DNA of 64,000 nt from Halalkalibacter hemicellulosilyticusJCM 9152 (GTDB taxonomy: Bacteria > Bacillota > Bacilli > Bacillales > Bacillaceae_D), in the NCBI RefSeq assembly GCF_000513115.1, contig NZ_BAUU01000007.1, positions 62,001 to 126,000 on the forward strand, given 5' to 3'. This document shows positions 33,762-44,058 of the stretch, piece by piece (position 1 is the stretch's first letter; each line of letters opens with the position of its first letter). The notes under the pieces were generated by a model. That model worked only from the letters and a program-made list of their open reading frames with translations, ran no database searches and was not told the DNA's origin. Made by a program: the position numbers and the translations under genes.

Positions 33762-35801
33762 TTGTCAATTAAAGTAAAATTAATGATTTTATTTACCTCG
33801 CTCATAGTATTTATTGCAGTTGGAGTTGGGGGACTTTCGATTTGGAATAGCTCAAATACGATTGAAGGTGAAGCCGAGTTAAATCTTTCAAGTGTGGCAG
33901 TTGAAAGTGCCACTTTAGTTAATGCAACCTTAAAGCAGCACACGAACTTTTTAGAAGCTTTAGCAGAGAATCCAATCATTACAAATGAAGAAGATCGGAT
34001 AGGGTATTTTAATGAAATAGCAAATAAATATGAATATATTGACTTTTCATTTGCAGGCTCATCAGGTCAAGTTGAATCTTTAACGAATCATAGTGAATGG
34101 ACGGATGTAAGTGGGGAAGCTTTTTTTGAAAGAGCGCTATCAGGTGAGCCGGCTACATCTGACGTTTTTTTAAGTGTAGAAAACCAAGCTCCTCTTGTAT
34201 CATATGCCGTTCCTGTCTATGAAAATAATCAAATTTCTGGTGTGTTAATAGGTACAAAGGATGCTAGTCACTTAACTGATATTATTTATGAGATTAAATA
34301 CGGGAACTACGAATCGACGCGAGGATTTATTGCGAACAAGGCTGGAACATTTCAAGCACATCCAGAATATATGTTAGTCGAGTGGCAATTAAATTTAATT
34401 GATATGGCTAATATGAGAGAAATGGTTGAACAAGGCTTTATTGCTGAAGAGGAAGCTGATTTTTCAGTTGAACCTTTAGGTCAATTGTTCGAGCAAAGAA
34501 TTAGTCAAGGTGAAGTAGGCTTCGGTGAACATTCCTTTGACGGTATTCGTACATTAGTTGGCTATGCCCCTGTCACAGGAACGGATTGGGTCATTGTTGT
34601 GGAGGTAGATGATCATGAGATCTTCCAATCTTTAAATGAATTGGTTATTTCATTAATTATCTTTATCGTCATTTTTATTACCATTGGTGTGGTGAGTACA
34701 TATTGGGTTAGTCATTCAATGAGTAAACCAATTAAAGCTGTAACGACTGAATTAAATAAACTGGCCAATTTTGATTTACAATCTAATGATGCACTTCAAA
34801 AGTTCGAGAAAAGAAAAGACGAAATTGGCAAAATGATTGCTGCGCTAAGCAAGATGCAATTAAATTTTGTTGACTTAATTAAGGCTTCTAGAACGCTTTC
34901 TGGAAAAGTATTAACTTCTTCTGAGATTCTGACAGAAAGAAGTCAGCTTACAGAAAGAGCCTCGACTGAAGTATCACAAGCGATTGATGGTATTGCTTCT
35001 GGAGCAGTGGAACAAGCGGAGGATACAGAAAAAGGATCAAGTCAAATGCAAGAATTAAGCGATCATATGAATAACAATTTGAAGCAACTGATTGTATTAA
35101 CGAAGGCGATCGAAGAGGTGACTTCGTTAAAGGAGCATGGTGAAAAGAATTTACATGAATTAATGGACAAAACAGAGGCTAACTCTAAATCGATCCAAGA
35201 TATAAAAGAAATTATCGTCAATACGGATGAGAGCGCGGAGAAAATTGAAGCAGCGAGTCATATGATTCGGAGTATTTCAGAACAGACCAATTTACTTGCA
35301 TTAAATGCTGCGATTGAGGCAGCTCGTGCAGGGGAAGCTGGAAAAGGTTTTGCTGTTGTAGCCGATGAGGTTCGAAAGCTTGCCGAACAGTCCAATACGT
35401 TTACAGAAGAGATTGTTCAGATTATTCAAGAGTTAATTAGTAAAACAGATCACGCTGTTTCGACAGTTGGATTAGTAGAAGAGCATGCTGTTATTCAAAC
35501 TAAAAGCATAGAAGAAACGCGTCAACAATTTGGTGAGATGGCTAATGTCATCGAGAATATGCAAAACTCAGCTAATCAAATTACGAACTCTAGTGATCAA
35601 ATGCAGATGAAAAAAGAAGAAATAATAGGTTTAATTAACAATCTATCGGCGATTTCAGAGGAAAATGCAGCAACGACAGAAGAAGCTACGGCTTCAGTAG
35701 ATGAACAAACTTCATCGATAAAAGAAATTGCCCGAGCAAGTGAAGAGTTAGCAAAGCTAGCAACAGAAATGACTAAAAGTATTGAACAGTTCAAAATTTA
35801 A
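33762..35801 (+). CDS. Methyl-accepting chemotaxis protein
   Basis: 679 residues; TTG start with GGAGGG upstream. Membrane helix (about 8-28), a periplasmic-type dCache sensor (about 35-290) with the usual [19 protein letters not shown] strand, second helix (about 295-318), HAMP (about 318-375) and a long signalling coiled coil. The tip [21 protein letters not shown] (near residues 507-527) binds CheA/CheW. No pentapeptide tether at the end. The ligand is unknown. It stands alone between terminators. Confidence 0.93.
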   Translation: MSIKVKLMILFTSLIVFIAVGVGGLSIWNSSNTIEGEAELNLSSVAVESATLVNATLKQHTNFLEALAENPIITNEEDRIGYFNEIANKYEYIDFSFAGSSGQVESLTNHSEWTDVSGEAFFERALSGEPATSDVFLSVENQAPLVSYAVPVYENNQISGVLIGTKDASHLTDIIYEIKYGNYESTRGFIANKAGTFQAHPEYMLVEWQLNLIDMANMREMVEQGFIAEEEADFSVEPLGQLFEQRISQGEVGFGEHSFDGIRTLVGYAPVTGTDWVIVVEVDDHEIFQSLNELVISLIIFIVIFITIGVVSTYWVSHSMSKPIKAVTTELNKLANFDLQSNDALQKFEKRKDEIGKMIAALSKMQLNFVDLIKASRTLSGKVLTSSEILTERSQLTERASTEVSQAIDGIASGAVEQAEDTEKGSSQMQELSDHMNNNLKQLIVLTKAIEEVTSLKEHGEKNLHELMDKTEANSKSIQDIKEIIVNTDESAEKIEAASHMIRSISEQTNLLALNAAIEAARAGEAGKGFAVVADEVRKLAEQSNTFTEEIVQIIQELISKTDHAVSTVGLVEEHAVIQTKSIEETRQQFGEMANVIENMQNSANQITNSSDQMQMKKEEIIGLINNLSAISEENAATTEEATASVDEQTSSIKEIARASEELAKLATEMTKSIEQFKI

Positions 35802-35810
35802 ATTGCAATA

Positions 35811-35850
35811 GACCATAGGAGAAGATAGCTTCTTTTTCTATGGTCTTATT
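35811..35850. terminator. Terminator after the chemoreceptor gene
   Basis: GACCATAG and CTATGGTC, with an inner GAAGATAGCTTC hairpin, then TTATT. Only moderately T-rich. Confidence 0.55.
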
Positions 35851-35875
35851 CATTTCTACATATCCAATAACATGG

Positions 35876-35881
35876 TATAAT
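35876..35881 (+). promoter_or_regulatory. -10 box of the MFS gene
   Basis: A perfect TATAAT. Transcription should begin near 35888, which places the ATG at 35889 at the very 5' end of the mRNA; this supports the downstream TTG at 35919 as the start. The -35 region is weak. Confidence 0.5.
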
Positions 35882-35918
35882 ATAAAGTATGCGTTTTCAT
35901 AAAAAGGAGAAAGTTCTA

Positions 35919-37169
35919 TTGATACAATCAAGTTCACCATTAAACCTTCATGAAGAGAGCCGGTCACAAGCACTAGCAACGAAAAAAGATCATGTTATAT
36001 TTTTATGTGTGATTTTTTGTTTTTGGTTTTGTACATATGTATATATTCCGGTATTTTCTCTTTATTTAGAATCGATTCACTTTACTTATTCAATGATTGG
36101 AATCATATTAGGAAGTTATGGACTAACACAAATCTTATTACGTTTTCCACTAGGTGTGCTTTCTGATAAGCTTTTTGGTATTCGTAAGCATCTATTGACT
36201 TTTGGTTTTTTAGCTGGGATTGCAAGTGGTCTATTTCTTTTATTCTCTGAATCATTTATTGCGATTTTCATTGCACGCTTATTAGCTGGAGTGACGGCGG
36301 CAATGTGGGTAATGGCTACCGTTTTATACTCTCATTATGTGAAAGAGCAATTTGCATCTAAAGCGATGAGTCGTGTTCAATTTTTAACCGTGTTTGCTCA
36401 ATTTATTAGTATGATGATAAGCGGCTATCTCGTCTATTATTTCGGTTGGAAGGCACCGTTTTTGGTGGCAACAGTGGCTGCTGTTGTCGGAACAATTCTC
36501 GTGCTTCAAGTGAAAGATTTCTCAGTAAGAAGGGAGAATGCCTTGCCACTAAGTTATTATTTGAAACAAACGTTTCGAATAAGAGGGCTACTTTTCATTA
36601 CATTTCTTTCATTAGGAGCACATTCTATATTGTTTATTACGATTTTTGGATTTTCACCGATGTATGTTTCACAGTTAACAGAATCGTCATATGCTGTGAC
36701 GGTGTTAGTGTGTGCTTTCTTCATACCGCATGCTCTGGCAGCTATTTGGCTCATGTTTCGAACGATTAAACAGCAAAGTCAAATAAAAATCTTAATTATC
36801 AGTTTTATGCTTACAGCTTTATTTGCTTTACTTGTTCCATTTGTTCAGTCGTGGATATTTGTTGTGCTTTTGCATGCTGGCTTGGGGGTGTCGCTTGGCT
36901 TTATTTTTCCGTTACTTCTAGCGATGGTCATTCAAGTAAGTGATGCAAGTTTGAAAAATTCAGCAATGGGCTTTTACCAATCTTTTTATGCGTTAGGCAT
37001 AATGGGTGGGCCACTTCTAGCAGGAGAACTTGCTGAATTAACGAATCTGTTAAGTATATTCTATCTTTGTGGGATTATGGCTGTCATTTGCACTATTGTT
37101 GTGGTAGTGATTCAGAATAGTCGTGTTGTTTATAAGAAGAGGGAGGTTAAAGAGGCTAAAGAACAGTGA
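35919..37169 (+). CDS. MFS transporter
   Basis: 416 residues from TTG 35919 (AAGGAG 12 bases upstream; the ATG at 35889 has no ribosome site). Twelve membrane helices. The A-like loop-2/3 motif is LLRFPLGVLSDKLFGIRKH, and the 6/7 loop is about residues 190-205. Related to drug/sugar efflux MFS proteins of the YfmO or BH-type, substrate unknown. Alone between the chemoreceptor and the GH95 gene; co-transcription with GH95 is possible but 122 bases and a stem-loop lie between. Confidence 0.85.
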   Translation: MIQSSSPLNLHEESRSQALATKKDHVIFLCVIFCFWFCTYVYIPVFSLYLESIHFTYSMIGIILGSYGLTQILLRFPLGVLSDKLFGIRKHLLTFGFLAGIASGLFLLFSESFIAIFIARLLAGVTAAMWVMATVLYSHYVKEQFASKAMSRVQFLTVFAQFISMMISGYLVYYFGWKAPFLVATVAAVVGTILVLQVKDFSVRRENALPLSYYLKQTFRIRGLLFITFLSLGAHSILFITIFGFSPMYVSQLTESSYAVTVLVCAFFIPHALAAIWLMFRTIKQQSQIKILIISFMLTALFALLVPFVQSWIFVVLLHAGLGVSLGFIFPLLLAMVIQVSDASLKNSAMGFYQSFYALGIMGGPLLAGELAELTNLLSIFYLCGIMAVICTIVVVVIQNSRVVYKKREVKEAKEQ

Positions 37170-37203
37170 CATTCGGATGTAAGGCTCTTTAATTGTCTAC
37201 CAA

Positions 37204-37241
37204 AAAATAATGAAAGATAAACGTGTGTTCTATCATTATTT
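37204..37241. other. Stem-loop between MFS and GH95 genes
   Basis: AAATAATGAAAGATA and TATCATTATTT pair with one bulge; no T run follows. Could be a weak terminator or an operator. Confidence 0.35.
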
Positions 37242-37291
37242 GCCCTGCTTCAAATAAAAGCTAATCAAATTGATTTTTGGAGGAGATTAAG

Positions 37292-39574
37292 ATGAATCAA
37301 TCGTTATGGTATAAGCAAGCTGCCAATGATTGGAACGAAGCTTTACCAGTTGGCAATGGACGTTTAGGTGGGATGATTTTTGGTACGGTTCAGCAGGAGC
37401 GTATCCAATTAAATGAAGACTCTATTTGGTATGGTGGTCCCATAGATCGAAATAATCGTGATGCTAGAAGGAACCTAGATCAAGTAAGAAGACGATTAAG
37501 AGAAGGCAGGTTGAAGGAAGCTGAAGAGCTAACAGAATTAGCATTTATGGGTACACCTGAATCACAACGACATTATGAACCATTAGGAGATCTCTATTTC
37601 CAGTTTAAAGATCACGATGATTTCGAAGGATATGAAAGGTCTTTGGATCTGCAACAAGGGATTGCAAAAGTACACTATCAACTAAATGGAGACTCTTATC
37701 AGCGAGAAATATTCACTAGTTATCCCGATCAAGTGTTGGTTATTCGATTAACAACTTCAAAGAAAGAAGGATTATCTTTTAGGACATTTTTGGATCGAGG
37801 GCACGCAAAGAATTTCGATGAAATGAAAGCGATTACTAATGATCGATTAATGCTAAATGGAAAAACTGGCGGTGTTGATGGAATTGGATTTGTGACGATG
37901 ATCGATGTGAGAGCGGATAGTGGATCGATTGAAACGATTGGTAATCGCTTGATGGTCGAAAATGCACATTCGGTGACCATTTGTTTAGCTGCTGCAACAA
38001 CGTATCGTTTTACAGACCCTACAGAGCAATGTAAGCAATTGCTAGACGTTGCAACGAAAACAAGTTATGAAACATTAAGAGAAAGACATATAGGTGATTA
38101 TCAATCTTTGTATAAACGTGTTCAGTTTAATTTACATGAAAGTGAAGACTTAGACACGTTGGCAACGGATGAACGTCTCGAACGTATGAAGAACGGTGAA
38201 GACGATTTAGGCTTGATCACAACGTATTTTCATTTCGGACGATACTTATTAATCGCTTCTAGTAGAGAGGGATCGTTGCCAGCAACGTTACAAGGTATTT
38301 GGAATGACCAAATGAACCCCCCATGGGATAGCAAATATACGATTAATATTAATACCGAAATGAATTATTGGCCTGCAGAGGTTTGTCATTTACAAGATTG
38401 TCATCATCCACTATTTGATCATATTGAAAAAGTGCGGATTAATGGAAAGGTAACAGCAACTAAAATGTATGGGTGTCGAGGCTTTGTTGCTCATCATAAT
38501 ACTGATATTTGGGGAGATACTGCTCCGCAAGATCGATATATGCCAGCAAGTATTTGGCCATTAGGTGCAGCTTGGCTGAGCCTACATATTTGGGAGCATT
38601 ATGAGTATAACTTAAATGAAGACTTTCTTGCCACATATTACGATACATTAAAAGAAGCAGCATTATTCTTTGTCGATTTTTTAGTCGAAACGGAGGATGG
38701 TTATATGATTACGTCACCATCGGTTTCTCCTGAAAATACGTACTTATTACCAAATGGTGAGAAAGGTGTCTTATGCGAAGCACCATCGATGGATAGTCAG
38801 ATCATCTATTCTTTATTTAGCGCTGTTATTGAGGCGAGTGCTATTTTAAACAAAGATGAAGACTATCGTCAGCAATTAATGGAGTTAAAAAATCAATTAC
38901 CTCAACCACAAATAGGAAAACATGGTCAAATTCAAGAATGGCTGGAAGATTACGATGAGCTAGAACCAGGGCATCGTCATATCTCTCACCTTTTTGCCCT
39001 TCATCCAAGTAATCAAATTGCTCCTAGAAAAACACCAGAGCTGGCTCAAGCTGCGAAAGCCACATTGCAGAGGAGATTAAAATATGGCGGTGGACATACA
39101 GGGTGGAGTCGTGCGTGGATTATTAACATGTGGTCACGATTAGAGGAGGGTGAGAAGGCCTATGAAAATATTGTACAACTATTAACACAATCAACACTGC
39201 CAAATCTTTTTGATAACCATCCTCCTTTTCAAATTGATGGGAACTTTGGTGGGACAGCCGGAATCGCCGAGATGATCGTTCAAAGTCATCTGAACGAAAT
39301 CCACCTACTACCTTCTCTCCCTGAAAAATGGGAAGCTGGTTATGTAAAAGGTTTACGAGCAAAAGGTGGGTTTGAAGTGGATATTCAGTGGGAAAGAAAT
39401 ACCCTCGTAAAGGCAGAAATACTCTCTTTAAAAGGACAACGATGTACGGTACGAACAAATCGAAATATACAGATCATAACTCAACAGAAGCAGGTGGAAT
39501 GTATTGAGATTGAACGTAACGTCTACCAATTTGCGACAAGTGTGAATGGAAGGTATGAGATTGTAGGGATTTGA
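37292..39574 (+). CDS. GH95 family glycosidase (alpha-L-fucosidase or alpha-L-galactosidase)
   Basis: 760 residues from ATG 37292 (GGAGGAG before it). Three-part GH95 layout: N-terminal beta domain (about 5-235) opening [23 protein letters not shown]-like sequence, a linker, an (alpha/alpha)6 barrel, and a short C-terminal beta domain. Catalytic-region blocks are [14 protein letters not shown] (near residues 352-365), [15 protein letters not shown] and [14 protein letters not shown]. No signal peptide, so intracellular. GH95 cleaves alpha-1,2-fucosyl links or the chemically similar alpha-L-galactosides of plant polysaccharides. The latter would suit a plant-polymer degrader that also imports arabinosides and uses rhamnose. 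Confidence 0.9.
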   Translation: MNQSLWYKQAANDWNEALPVGNGRLGGMIFGTVQQERIQLNEDSIWYGGPIDRNNRDARRNLDQVRRRLREGRLKEAEELTELAFMGTPESQRHYEPLGDLYFQFKDHDDFEGYERSLDLQQGIAKVHYQLNGDSYQREIFTSYPDQVLVIRLTTSKKEGLSFRTFLDRGHAKNFDEMKAITNDRLMLNGKTGGVDGIGFVTMIDVRADSGSIETIGNRLMVENAHSVTICLAAATTYRFTDPTEQCKQLLDVATKTSYETLRERHIGDYQSLYKRVQFNLHESEDLDTLATDERLERMKNGEDDLGLITTYFHFGRYLLIASSREGSLPATLQGIWNDQMNPPWDSKYTININTEMNYWPAEVCHLQDCHHPLFDHIEKVRINGKVTATKMYGCRGFVAHHNTDIWGDTAPQDRYMPASIWPLGAAWLSLHIWEHYEYNLNEDFLATYYDTLKEAALFFVDFLVETEDGYMITSPSVSPENTYLLPNGEKGVLCEAPSMDSQIIYSLFSAVIEASAILNKDEDYRQQLMELKNQLPQPQIGKHGQIQEWLEDYDELEPGHRHISHLFALHPSNQIAPRKTPELAQAAKATLQRRLKYGGGHTGWSRAWIINMWSRLEEGEKAYENIVQLLTQSTLPNLFDNHPPFQIDGNFGGTAGIAEMIVQSHLNEIHLLPSLPEKWEAGYVKGLRAKGGFEVDIQWERNTLVKAEILSLKGQRCTVRTNRNIQIITQQKQVECIEIERNVYQFATSVNGRYEIVGI

Positions 39575-39594
39575 CAATAGGATAAAAAATAAAT

Positions 39595-39631
39595 AGCTTA
39601 CATTCATTTCTTAGGTGAGTGTAGGCTTGTT
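39595..39631 (+). terminator. Probable terminator after GH95 gene
   Basis: AGCTTACATTCA pairs with TGAGTGTAGGCT (including G-U pairs), then TGTTT. Confidence 0.5.
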
Positions 39632-39710
39632 TATGATCTACTGTGAGTTGAAGCTCACATAAAAAAGGAAATGATAAATAGTCATTTAATCAATGTAATG
39701 GGGGATTTGA

Positions 39711-40604
39711 ATGAAATTCTTATCTATTAAGAAAAATGGACAACTTCAATTAGGAGTGAAAGTTGAACAAGGAATTGTAGACATTCATGAAGCATTACTA
39801 CATGTGAAAGGTGAAGTGGCAACAACGGTTATGGAGATTATACATGGAGGCGAGAAAAGTTTAGCTGATTTACAGTCGTATTTGGACACGTTACCTTTAA
39901 ATGGACGGCCACCATACATTGTTTCTGAAGAAGAGATTGAGTGGGGGGCATGTGTACCTGAACCAAATAAGATCATTTGTGTTGGTTTAAACTATCGAAA
40001 ACATGCTGATGAAACAAATGCCTCCTATCCTGAAGTTCCGATTCTTTTTAATAAATTTAACAATACGTTAACAGGGAATCAATGTGATATCGTTATTCCA
40101 GCTGTGACAAATAAGCTTGATTATGAAGTAGAATTAGCGGTTGTAATAGGGAAGAACGCTAAAAATGTTAGAAAGGATGAAGCGTTACAATATATTTTTG
40201 GATACTGTACTGCTAATGATTTATCAGCTAGGGACTTACAATTTACAACGCCTCAATGGTTGCTTGGTAAGACATGTGATGATTTTTCTCCTGTCGGTCC
40301 TTATTTAGTAACAGCAGATGAAGTTGGTAATCCTAATCAATTATCCTTAAAAACATATGTAAACGGAGAAATTCGTCAGGAATCACATACATCAGATATG
40401 ATTTTCTATGTAGATGAGATCGTCAGTTATATTTCTAAACATATGACATTAACTCCTGGTGATATAATCTTAACAGGAACACCTGAAGGCGTCGTTCTTG
40501 GTTTGCCAGAAGACGAACAAGTATATCTTAAACCTAATGATGAAGTAACCGTGGAGGTTGAAAAGCTTGGTGCTTTAACAAATCGGTTTGTAGCAGAAAA
40601 CTAG
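39711..40604 (+). CDS. Fumarylacetoacetate hydrolase (FAH) family protein
   Basis: 297 residues, full length. N-terminal domain to about 75, then the FAH core: KIICVGLNYRKHADE, metal-binding Glu pair in DYEVELAVVIGK (near residues 142-153), Asp in ANDLSARDLQ, and TPGDIILTGTPEGVVLG. It resembles 2,4-diketo-3-deoxy-fuconate hydrolases and 2-hydroxyhepta-2,4-diene-dioate isomerases; annotation as ureidoglycolate lyase is common but often wrong. Being next to a GH95 glycosidase, a role in oxidative deoxy-sugar breakdown is possible. Only weakly related to the FAH protein at 3-758. Followed by a good terminator. Confidence 0.85.
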   Translation: MKFLSIKKNGQLQLGVKVEQGIVDIHEALLHVKGEVATTVMEIIHGGEKSLADLQSYLDTLPLNGRPPYIVSEEEIEWGACVPEPNKIICVGLNYRKHADETNASYPEVPILFNKFNNTLTGNQCDIVIPAVTNKLDYEVELAVVIGKNAKNVRKDEALQYIFGYCTANDLSARDLQFTTPQWLLGKTCDDFSPVGPYLVTADEVGNPNQLSLKTYVNGEIRQESHTSDMIFYVDEIVSYISKHMTLTPGDIILTGTPEGVVLGLPEDEQVYLKPNDEVTVEVEKLGALTNRFVAEN

Positions 40605-40674
40605 CTGTTGCAAGCACGAGATATTTGGAGACAATTGGAGTACTGTTGAAGTTAGAATAATGTATGAATGATGA

Positions 40675-40717
40675 AAGATGTCTAAAGGCTAGCATATTCC
40701 TTTAGGCATCTTTTTTA
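40675..40717 (+). terminator. Terminator after FAH gene
   Basis: AAGATGTCTAAAGG pairs with CCTTTAGGCATCTT (one mismatch); then TTTTTT. Confidence 0.8.
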
Positions 40718-40798
40718 TTAAAGTAACTGGATAAAAAAGGATTAATATACAAATAGTAATAAATGATGAACGTAAACTAATTTAGAAAGGTGTTAAAA

Positions 40799-41305
40799 AT
40801 GAAGAATGATAAACATACAAATGAAAGAAAGCCTCGTCTCCATTCAAAACGAGTTTATCGTAAACGAAATTTTTGGTCAGGCTTTCTATTTGGAATAGGA
40901 TTCATTGCTTTTATTGATGAGATGGTTTTTCATCAATTACTTCATTGGCATCATTTTTATGATTTAGCGACGACCAATATTGGACTTATTTCCGACGGCC
41001 TGTTTCACGCCTTTAGTTGGTTCGCGACAATTGCCGGATTATTTCTTTTTGCCGATTTACAAAGTCGTGGTGGAATTTGGATGAGGAGATGGTGGAGTGG
41101 TGTTTTGATTGGAGCGGGATTATTTCAATTATATGATGGTACAATTCAGCATAAAGTGATGGGCATACATCAAATTCGTTATGTGGAAGATGTGTTCGTT
41201 TATGATGTGACATGGAATGTGTTAGCTGTATTACTCATTGTTATCGGCGCCATTCTATTATGGGGAGCGAACAATGAAAATAATCGTTCAGGAGCTGCAA
41301 TTTAA
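40799..41305 (+). CDS. DUF2243 membrane protein
   Basis: 168 residues from ATG 40799 (AGAAAGG eight bases upstream). Four membrane helices with conserved histidines: FGIGFIAFIDEMVFHQLLHWHHFYD, LISDGLFHAFSW and QLYDGTIQHKVMGIHQIRYV. DUF2243 proteins accompany cytochrome oxidase assembly genes, and the spaced His/Asp residues may bind metal or haem. Stop codon TAA and the next ATG share one base (TAATG), so translation is coupled to the CtaG-like gene. Confidence 0.85.
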   Translation: MKNDKHTNERKPRLHSKRVYRKRNFWSGFLFGIGFIAFIDEMVFHQLLHWHHFYDLATTNIGLISDGLFHAFSWFATIAGLFLFADLQSRGGIWMRRWWSGVLIGAGLFQLYDGTIQHKVMGIHQIRYVEDVFVYDVTWNVLAVLLIVIGAILLWGANNENNRSGAAI

Positions 41306-42105
41306 TGATAGGTCATCAGCATGTTCCGATTACAGAAATACTGCTTGCATTACCTTTTGTTGTTGCTTGTTTTGTTTATTTGATCTGTGTACTTATTTCA
41401 AATCGTCGTTTCAAAAAGTGGAGTGTGTTACGTATAATATGTTGGGTGATCGCCTGTATATGTGCGCTTCTTTCACTTTATGGGCCAATCGTACATTGGG
41501 CTCATATTGACTTCAGAGGTCATATGGTTGCTCATTTATTATTAGGAATGCTTGTTCCGTTGTTAATGGTAGTGGCGGCTCCAGTCACATTACTATTTCG
41601 AGCATTACCAGTCATTTACGCGAGGAGAATAGCAAAATGGTTACAAATGAAGCCGATCCATTTCATGATGAATCCGGTCGTTGCATCTCTTTTAAATATT
41701 GGTGGATTGTGGTTATTGTATGGTACGGACTTATTTATGATGATGCATATGAATTCAGTCCTTTATATGGTGATCCATATTCATATCTTTTTGGCTGGTT
41801 ATGTGTTTACAGCCTCGATGCTGCATATAGATCCGTCTTCGCAACGGACAAGCTATTTGTTTCGCTCCATAACGTTAGTTGTTGCACTAGCAGCACATGG
41901 TATTTTAGCAAAGATTATCTTTGCATTTCCACCAAATGGCGTTGATCGTATACAAGCCGAAGAAGGGGCAATGCTAATGTACTATGGCGGTGATCTTATT
42001 GATGCTGTGATTATTTTTATTTTATGCTATCAGTGGTATCGTCACGCAAGACCGAGAGGATTAGAAAGTGTAGGCTCTACTATGAATGAAGGAAGTTCTA
42101 TCTAA
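41305..42105 (+). CDS. ctaG: CtaG-like cytochrome c oxidase assembly protein
   Basis: 266 residues, seven membrane helices, the caa3_CtaG family of Bacillus (unrelated to the copper chaperone Cox11 despite the name). Typical motifs: LYGPIVHWAHIDFRGHMVAHLLLGMLVPLL, GLWLLYGTDLF, HIHIFLAGYVFTASMLHIDP and YYGGDLIDAVI. It is needed for insertion of copper into caa3 oxidase in B. subtilis. Here it is paired with DUF2243 and is not in the cta operon, so it may be a second copy or act for another oxidase. Confidence 0.85.
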   Translation: MIGHQHVPITEILLALPFVVACFVYLICVLISNRRFKKWSVLRIICWVIACICALLSLYGPIVHWAHIDFRGHMVAHLLLGMLVPLLMVVAAPVTLLFRALPVIYARRIAKWLQMKPIHFMMNPVVASLLNIGGLWLLYGTDLFMMMHMNSVLYMVIHIHIFLAGYVFTASMLHIDPSSQRTSYLFRSITLVVALAAHGILAKIIFAFPPNGVDRIQAEEGAMLMYYGGDLIDAVIIFILCYQWYRHARPRGLESVGSTMNEGSSI

Positions 42106-42221
42106 GTGCTGGATCAGTGCGATAAGTACTTAATTAGTGTACATTAATAAGTAAATATGATACACTTTAAAGCGATTAAAGAAAGATAAAGGATGTCCTT
42201 TATGTTGAAAAGAGTCAGGGG

Positions 42222-42866
42222 ATGGTCAAAATAGAGCTTTCCAATCGTCAACTGGAAATTATTGAAATATTAAAAAAGCACGAGCCTATTACAGCAGAGC
42301 AAATAGCAGAGTTGTTAGGGGTAAGTCGCGCAACATTAAGGTCAGATTTAGCGGTCCTCGTTATGACTGGCTATTTAAATGCAAAACCTAAGGTTGGTTA
42401 TTTTCTTGGAACAACTGCTCAAAGCGATGGAAATATTAAAAATCGCTTAAATGAGATCAAGGTTAAGGATATACAAGGGCTACCGGTTGTTATTCAGAAA
42501 ACGACGACAGTGCAGGATGCTGTTGTTTCGTTATTTATTGAGAATGTAGGCTCGCTATTAGTCGTAGATGAAGACGGGTTATTAGAAGGGATTGTAAGCC
42601 GGAAAGACTTATTAAAAGTCACATTAGGAAATGCTAATGCCTTAACGATACCGGTTGATATGGTTATGACTCGTCACTCGAAAGTTGTGATCATTACACC
42701 AGAGGAATCCTTAATTGAAGCAGCAAGAAAAATGATTCATACTGAGGTTGATGGTTTACCTGTTGTTCAATTTAAAGATGGAGACAAAGAAAAAAAGCAA
42801 GTTGTTGGGAGAATTACTAAGACTAATTTAACGAAGGTACTATTAGAATTAGCGACTGAAGCCTAG
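42222..42866 (+). CDS. ccpN: Transcriptional repressor CcpN (HTH plus CBS domains)
   Basis: 214 residues. N-terminal DeoR-like winged helix (ITAEQIAELLGVSRATLRSDLAVL, about 19-42) and two CBS domains (about 80-140 and 145-210; LPVVIQKTTTVQDAVVSLF, VDGLPVVQF). In B. subtilis CcpN represses gapB and pckA during glycolysis and responds to ATP and ADP. The gene order ccpN - yqfL is the same here. The ribosome site is poor (AGAG eight bases before ATG), suggesting low expression, as is usual for this repressor. Confidence 0.93.
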   Translation: MVKIELSNRQLEIIEILKKHEPITAEQIAELLGVSRATLRSDLAVLVMTGYLNAKPKVGYFLGTTAQSDGNIKNRLNEIKVKDIQGLPVVIQKTTTVQDAVVSLFIENVGSLLVVDEDGLLEGIVSRKDLLKVTLGNANALTIPVDMVMTRHSKVVIITPEESLIEAARKMIHTEVDGLPVVQFKDGDKEKKQVVGRITKTNLTKVLLELATEA

Positions 42867-42877
42867 GGGGATTCATA

Positions 42878-43690
42878 GTGGGAGAGACTCAGCAAAAACC
42901 AATTATATATGTTTGTTCAGATGCTGTTGGAGAAACAGCAGAAGCTGTTGCAAGAGCAACGATTCGCCAATTTTCTAGTAATACAATTGAAATTAAACGG
43001 TTCGGCCATATTCAATCTGATGAGGAGATTGTGAAAATAGTAAATCAAGCAGTTGCAACTACTGGAATTATTGCCTATACGCTCGTACAGCCGGAATTGC
43101 GTGAAGTAATGAAGCAAGAGGCGATTGCGAATGGAGTTCGAGCCGTTGATGTAATGGGGCCACTTATGCAAGCGTATATTGATACATATAACGATTCGCC
43201 AAAACAAGAACCAGGTTTGCGCCAAGTACTCGATGATGAATATTTTAGGCGTATTGAAGCAGTAGAATTTGCTGTTAAGTATGATGATGGTAAGGATGTT
43301 CGTGGTCTCTTATTGGCAGATGTTGTACTTATTGGTGTTTCACGAACGTCTAAAACACCCCTTAGTATTTTCATGGCTCACAAAGGATACAAGGTAGCCA
43401 ATTTACCGATTTTGCCAACTGTACAACTCCCCAATGAAATATATGAAGCAACAACGAGTAAGCTAGTTGTTGGCTTAACGATTGACCCTGAACATTTATT
43501 AAAAATTCGCAAAGAGCGCTTAAAGTCATTAGGGCTGCCAAATGAATCCTCCTATGCAGCCTTAGATCATATTAAAGAAGAGCTTAGGCGAGCTGACTCA
43601 ATTATGCGCCAGTTGAAATGCCCTGTTATTAACGTATCCGATCGATCGATTGAAGAAACAGCTAGTATTATTATGGAATACTTAACGTAA
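42878..43690 (+). CDS. yqfL: PEP synthetase / PPDK regulatory kinase-phosphatase (PpsR/YqfL, DUF299)
   Basis: 270 residues; GTG start. Opening IYVCSDAVGETAEAVARATIRQF and the nucleotide-binding loop LIGVSRTSKTPLSIFMA (about 147-163) define DUF299. Family members phosphorylate and dephosphorylate a threonine of pyruvate phosphate dikinase or PEP synthase using ADP and phosphate. In B. subtilis YqfL acts together with CcpN in gluconeogenesis control. 11 bases after ccpN, same operon. Confidence 0.92.
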   Translation: MGETQQKPIIYVCSDAVGETAEAVARATIRQFSSNTIEIKRFGHIQSDEEIVKIVNQAVATTGIIAYTLVQPELREVMKQEAIANGVRAVDVMGPLMQAYIDTYNDSPKQEPGLRQVLDDEYFRRIEAVEFAVKYDDGKDVRGLLLADVVLIGVSRTSKTPLSIFMAHKGYKVANLPILPTVQLPNEIYEATTSKLVVGLTIDPEHLLKIRKERLKSLGLPNESSYAALDHIKEELRRADSIMRQLKCPVINVSDRSIEETASIIMEYLT

Positions 43691-43698
43691 GAAGGGAA

Positions 43699-43743
43699 TC
43701 TGTTCCAAAAGGTCAAATTACACCTTTGGAGCAGATCTTTTTT
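43699..43743 (+). terminator. Terminator after yqfL
   Basis: ATCTGTTCCAAAAGG pairs with CCTTTGGAGCAGAT, then CTTTTTTG. Confidence 0.75.
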
Positions 43744-43775
43744 GATTGATCAAGCGTAGTTATAAAGTGCTGTTA

Positions 43776-43913
43776 TTAAGGTGCACCATGAATGCTTGGT
43801 AATTTTTGATTATTTCCTCCTGTCCCATTTGGTCCTTCTACAATTGTCATTACGGCTAATCCAATTAAAATTAAAATAGAACCCACCAATAAAACAGTTT
43901 TTGTTTTTTTCAT
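43776..43913 (-). CDS. Small membrane or secreted peptide (45 aa), unknown
   Basis: Minus strand, ATG at 43913 with a strong AAGGAGG ten bases upstream. The peptide begins MKKTKT, then a 20-residue hydrophobic segment (VLLVGSILILIGLAVMTIVE), then a polar glycine-, asparagine- and proline-rich tail ending IHGAP. It looks like a signal sequence or single membrane anchor plus a short external tail, the layout of Phr-like signalling peptides and small stress peptides. No known family. It converges on yqfL and is divergent from the MocR gene. Confidence 0.6.
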   Translation of the reverse strand: MKKTKTVLLVGSILILIGLAVMTIVEGPNGTGGNNQKLPSIHGAP

Positions 43914-44058
43914 TTTTAACTTTCCTCCTTAATAAGATGCTATGCTTAAGGAAATGATGACTACCATTTCTGAAGCAAAGGCATTGAATTTTTTCAAGTG
44001 TAGATGTCTACTTGTATAACAGTAAAGGTTGATTTATAACAGTTGGTGAGGGATTCAT

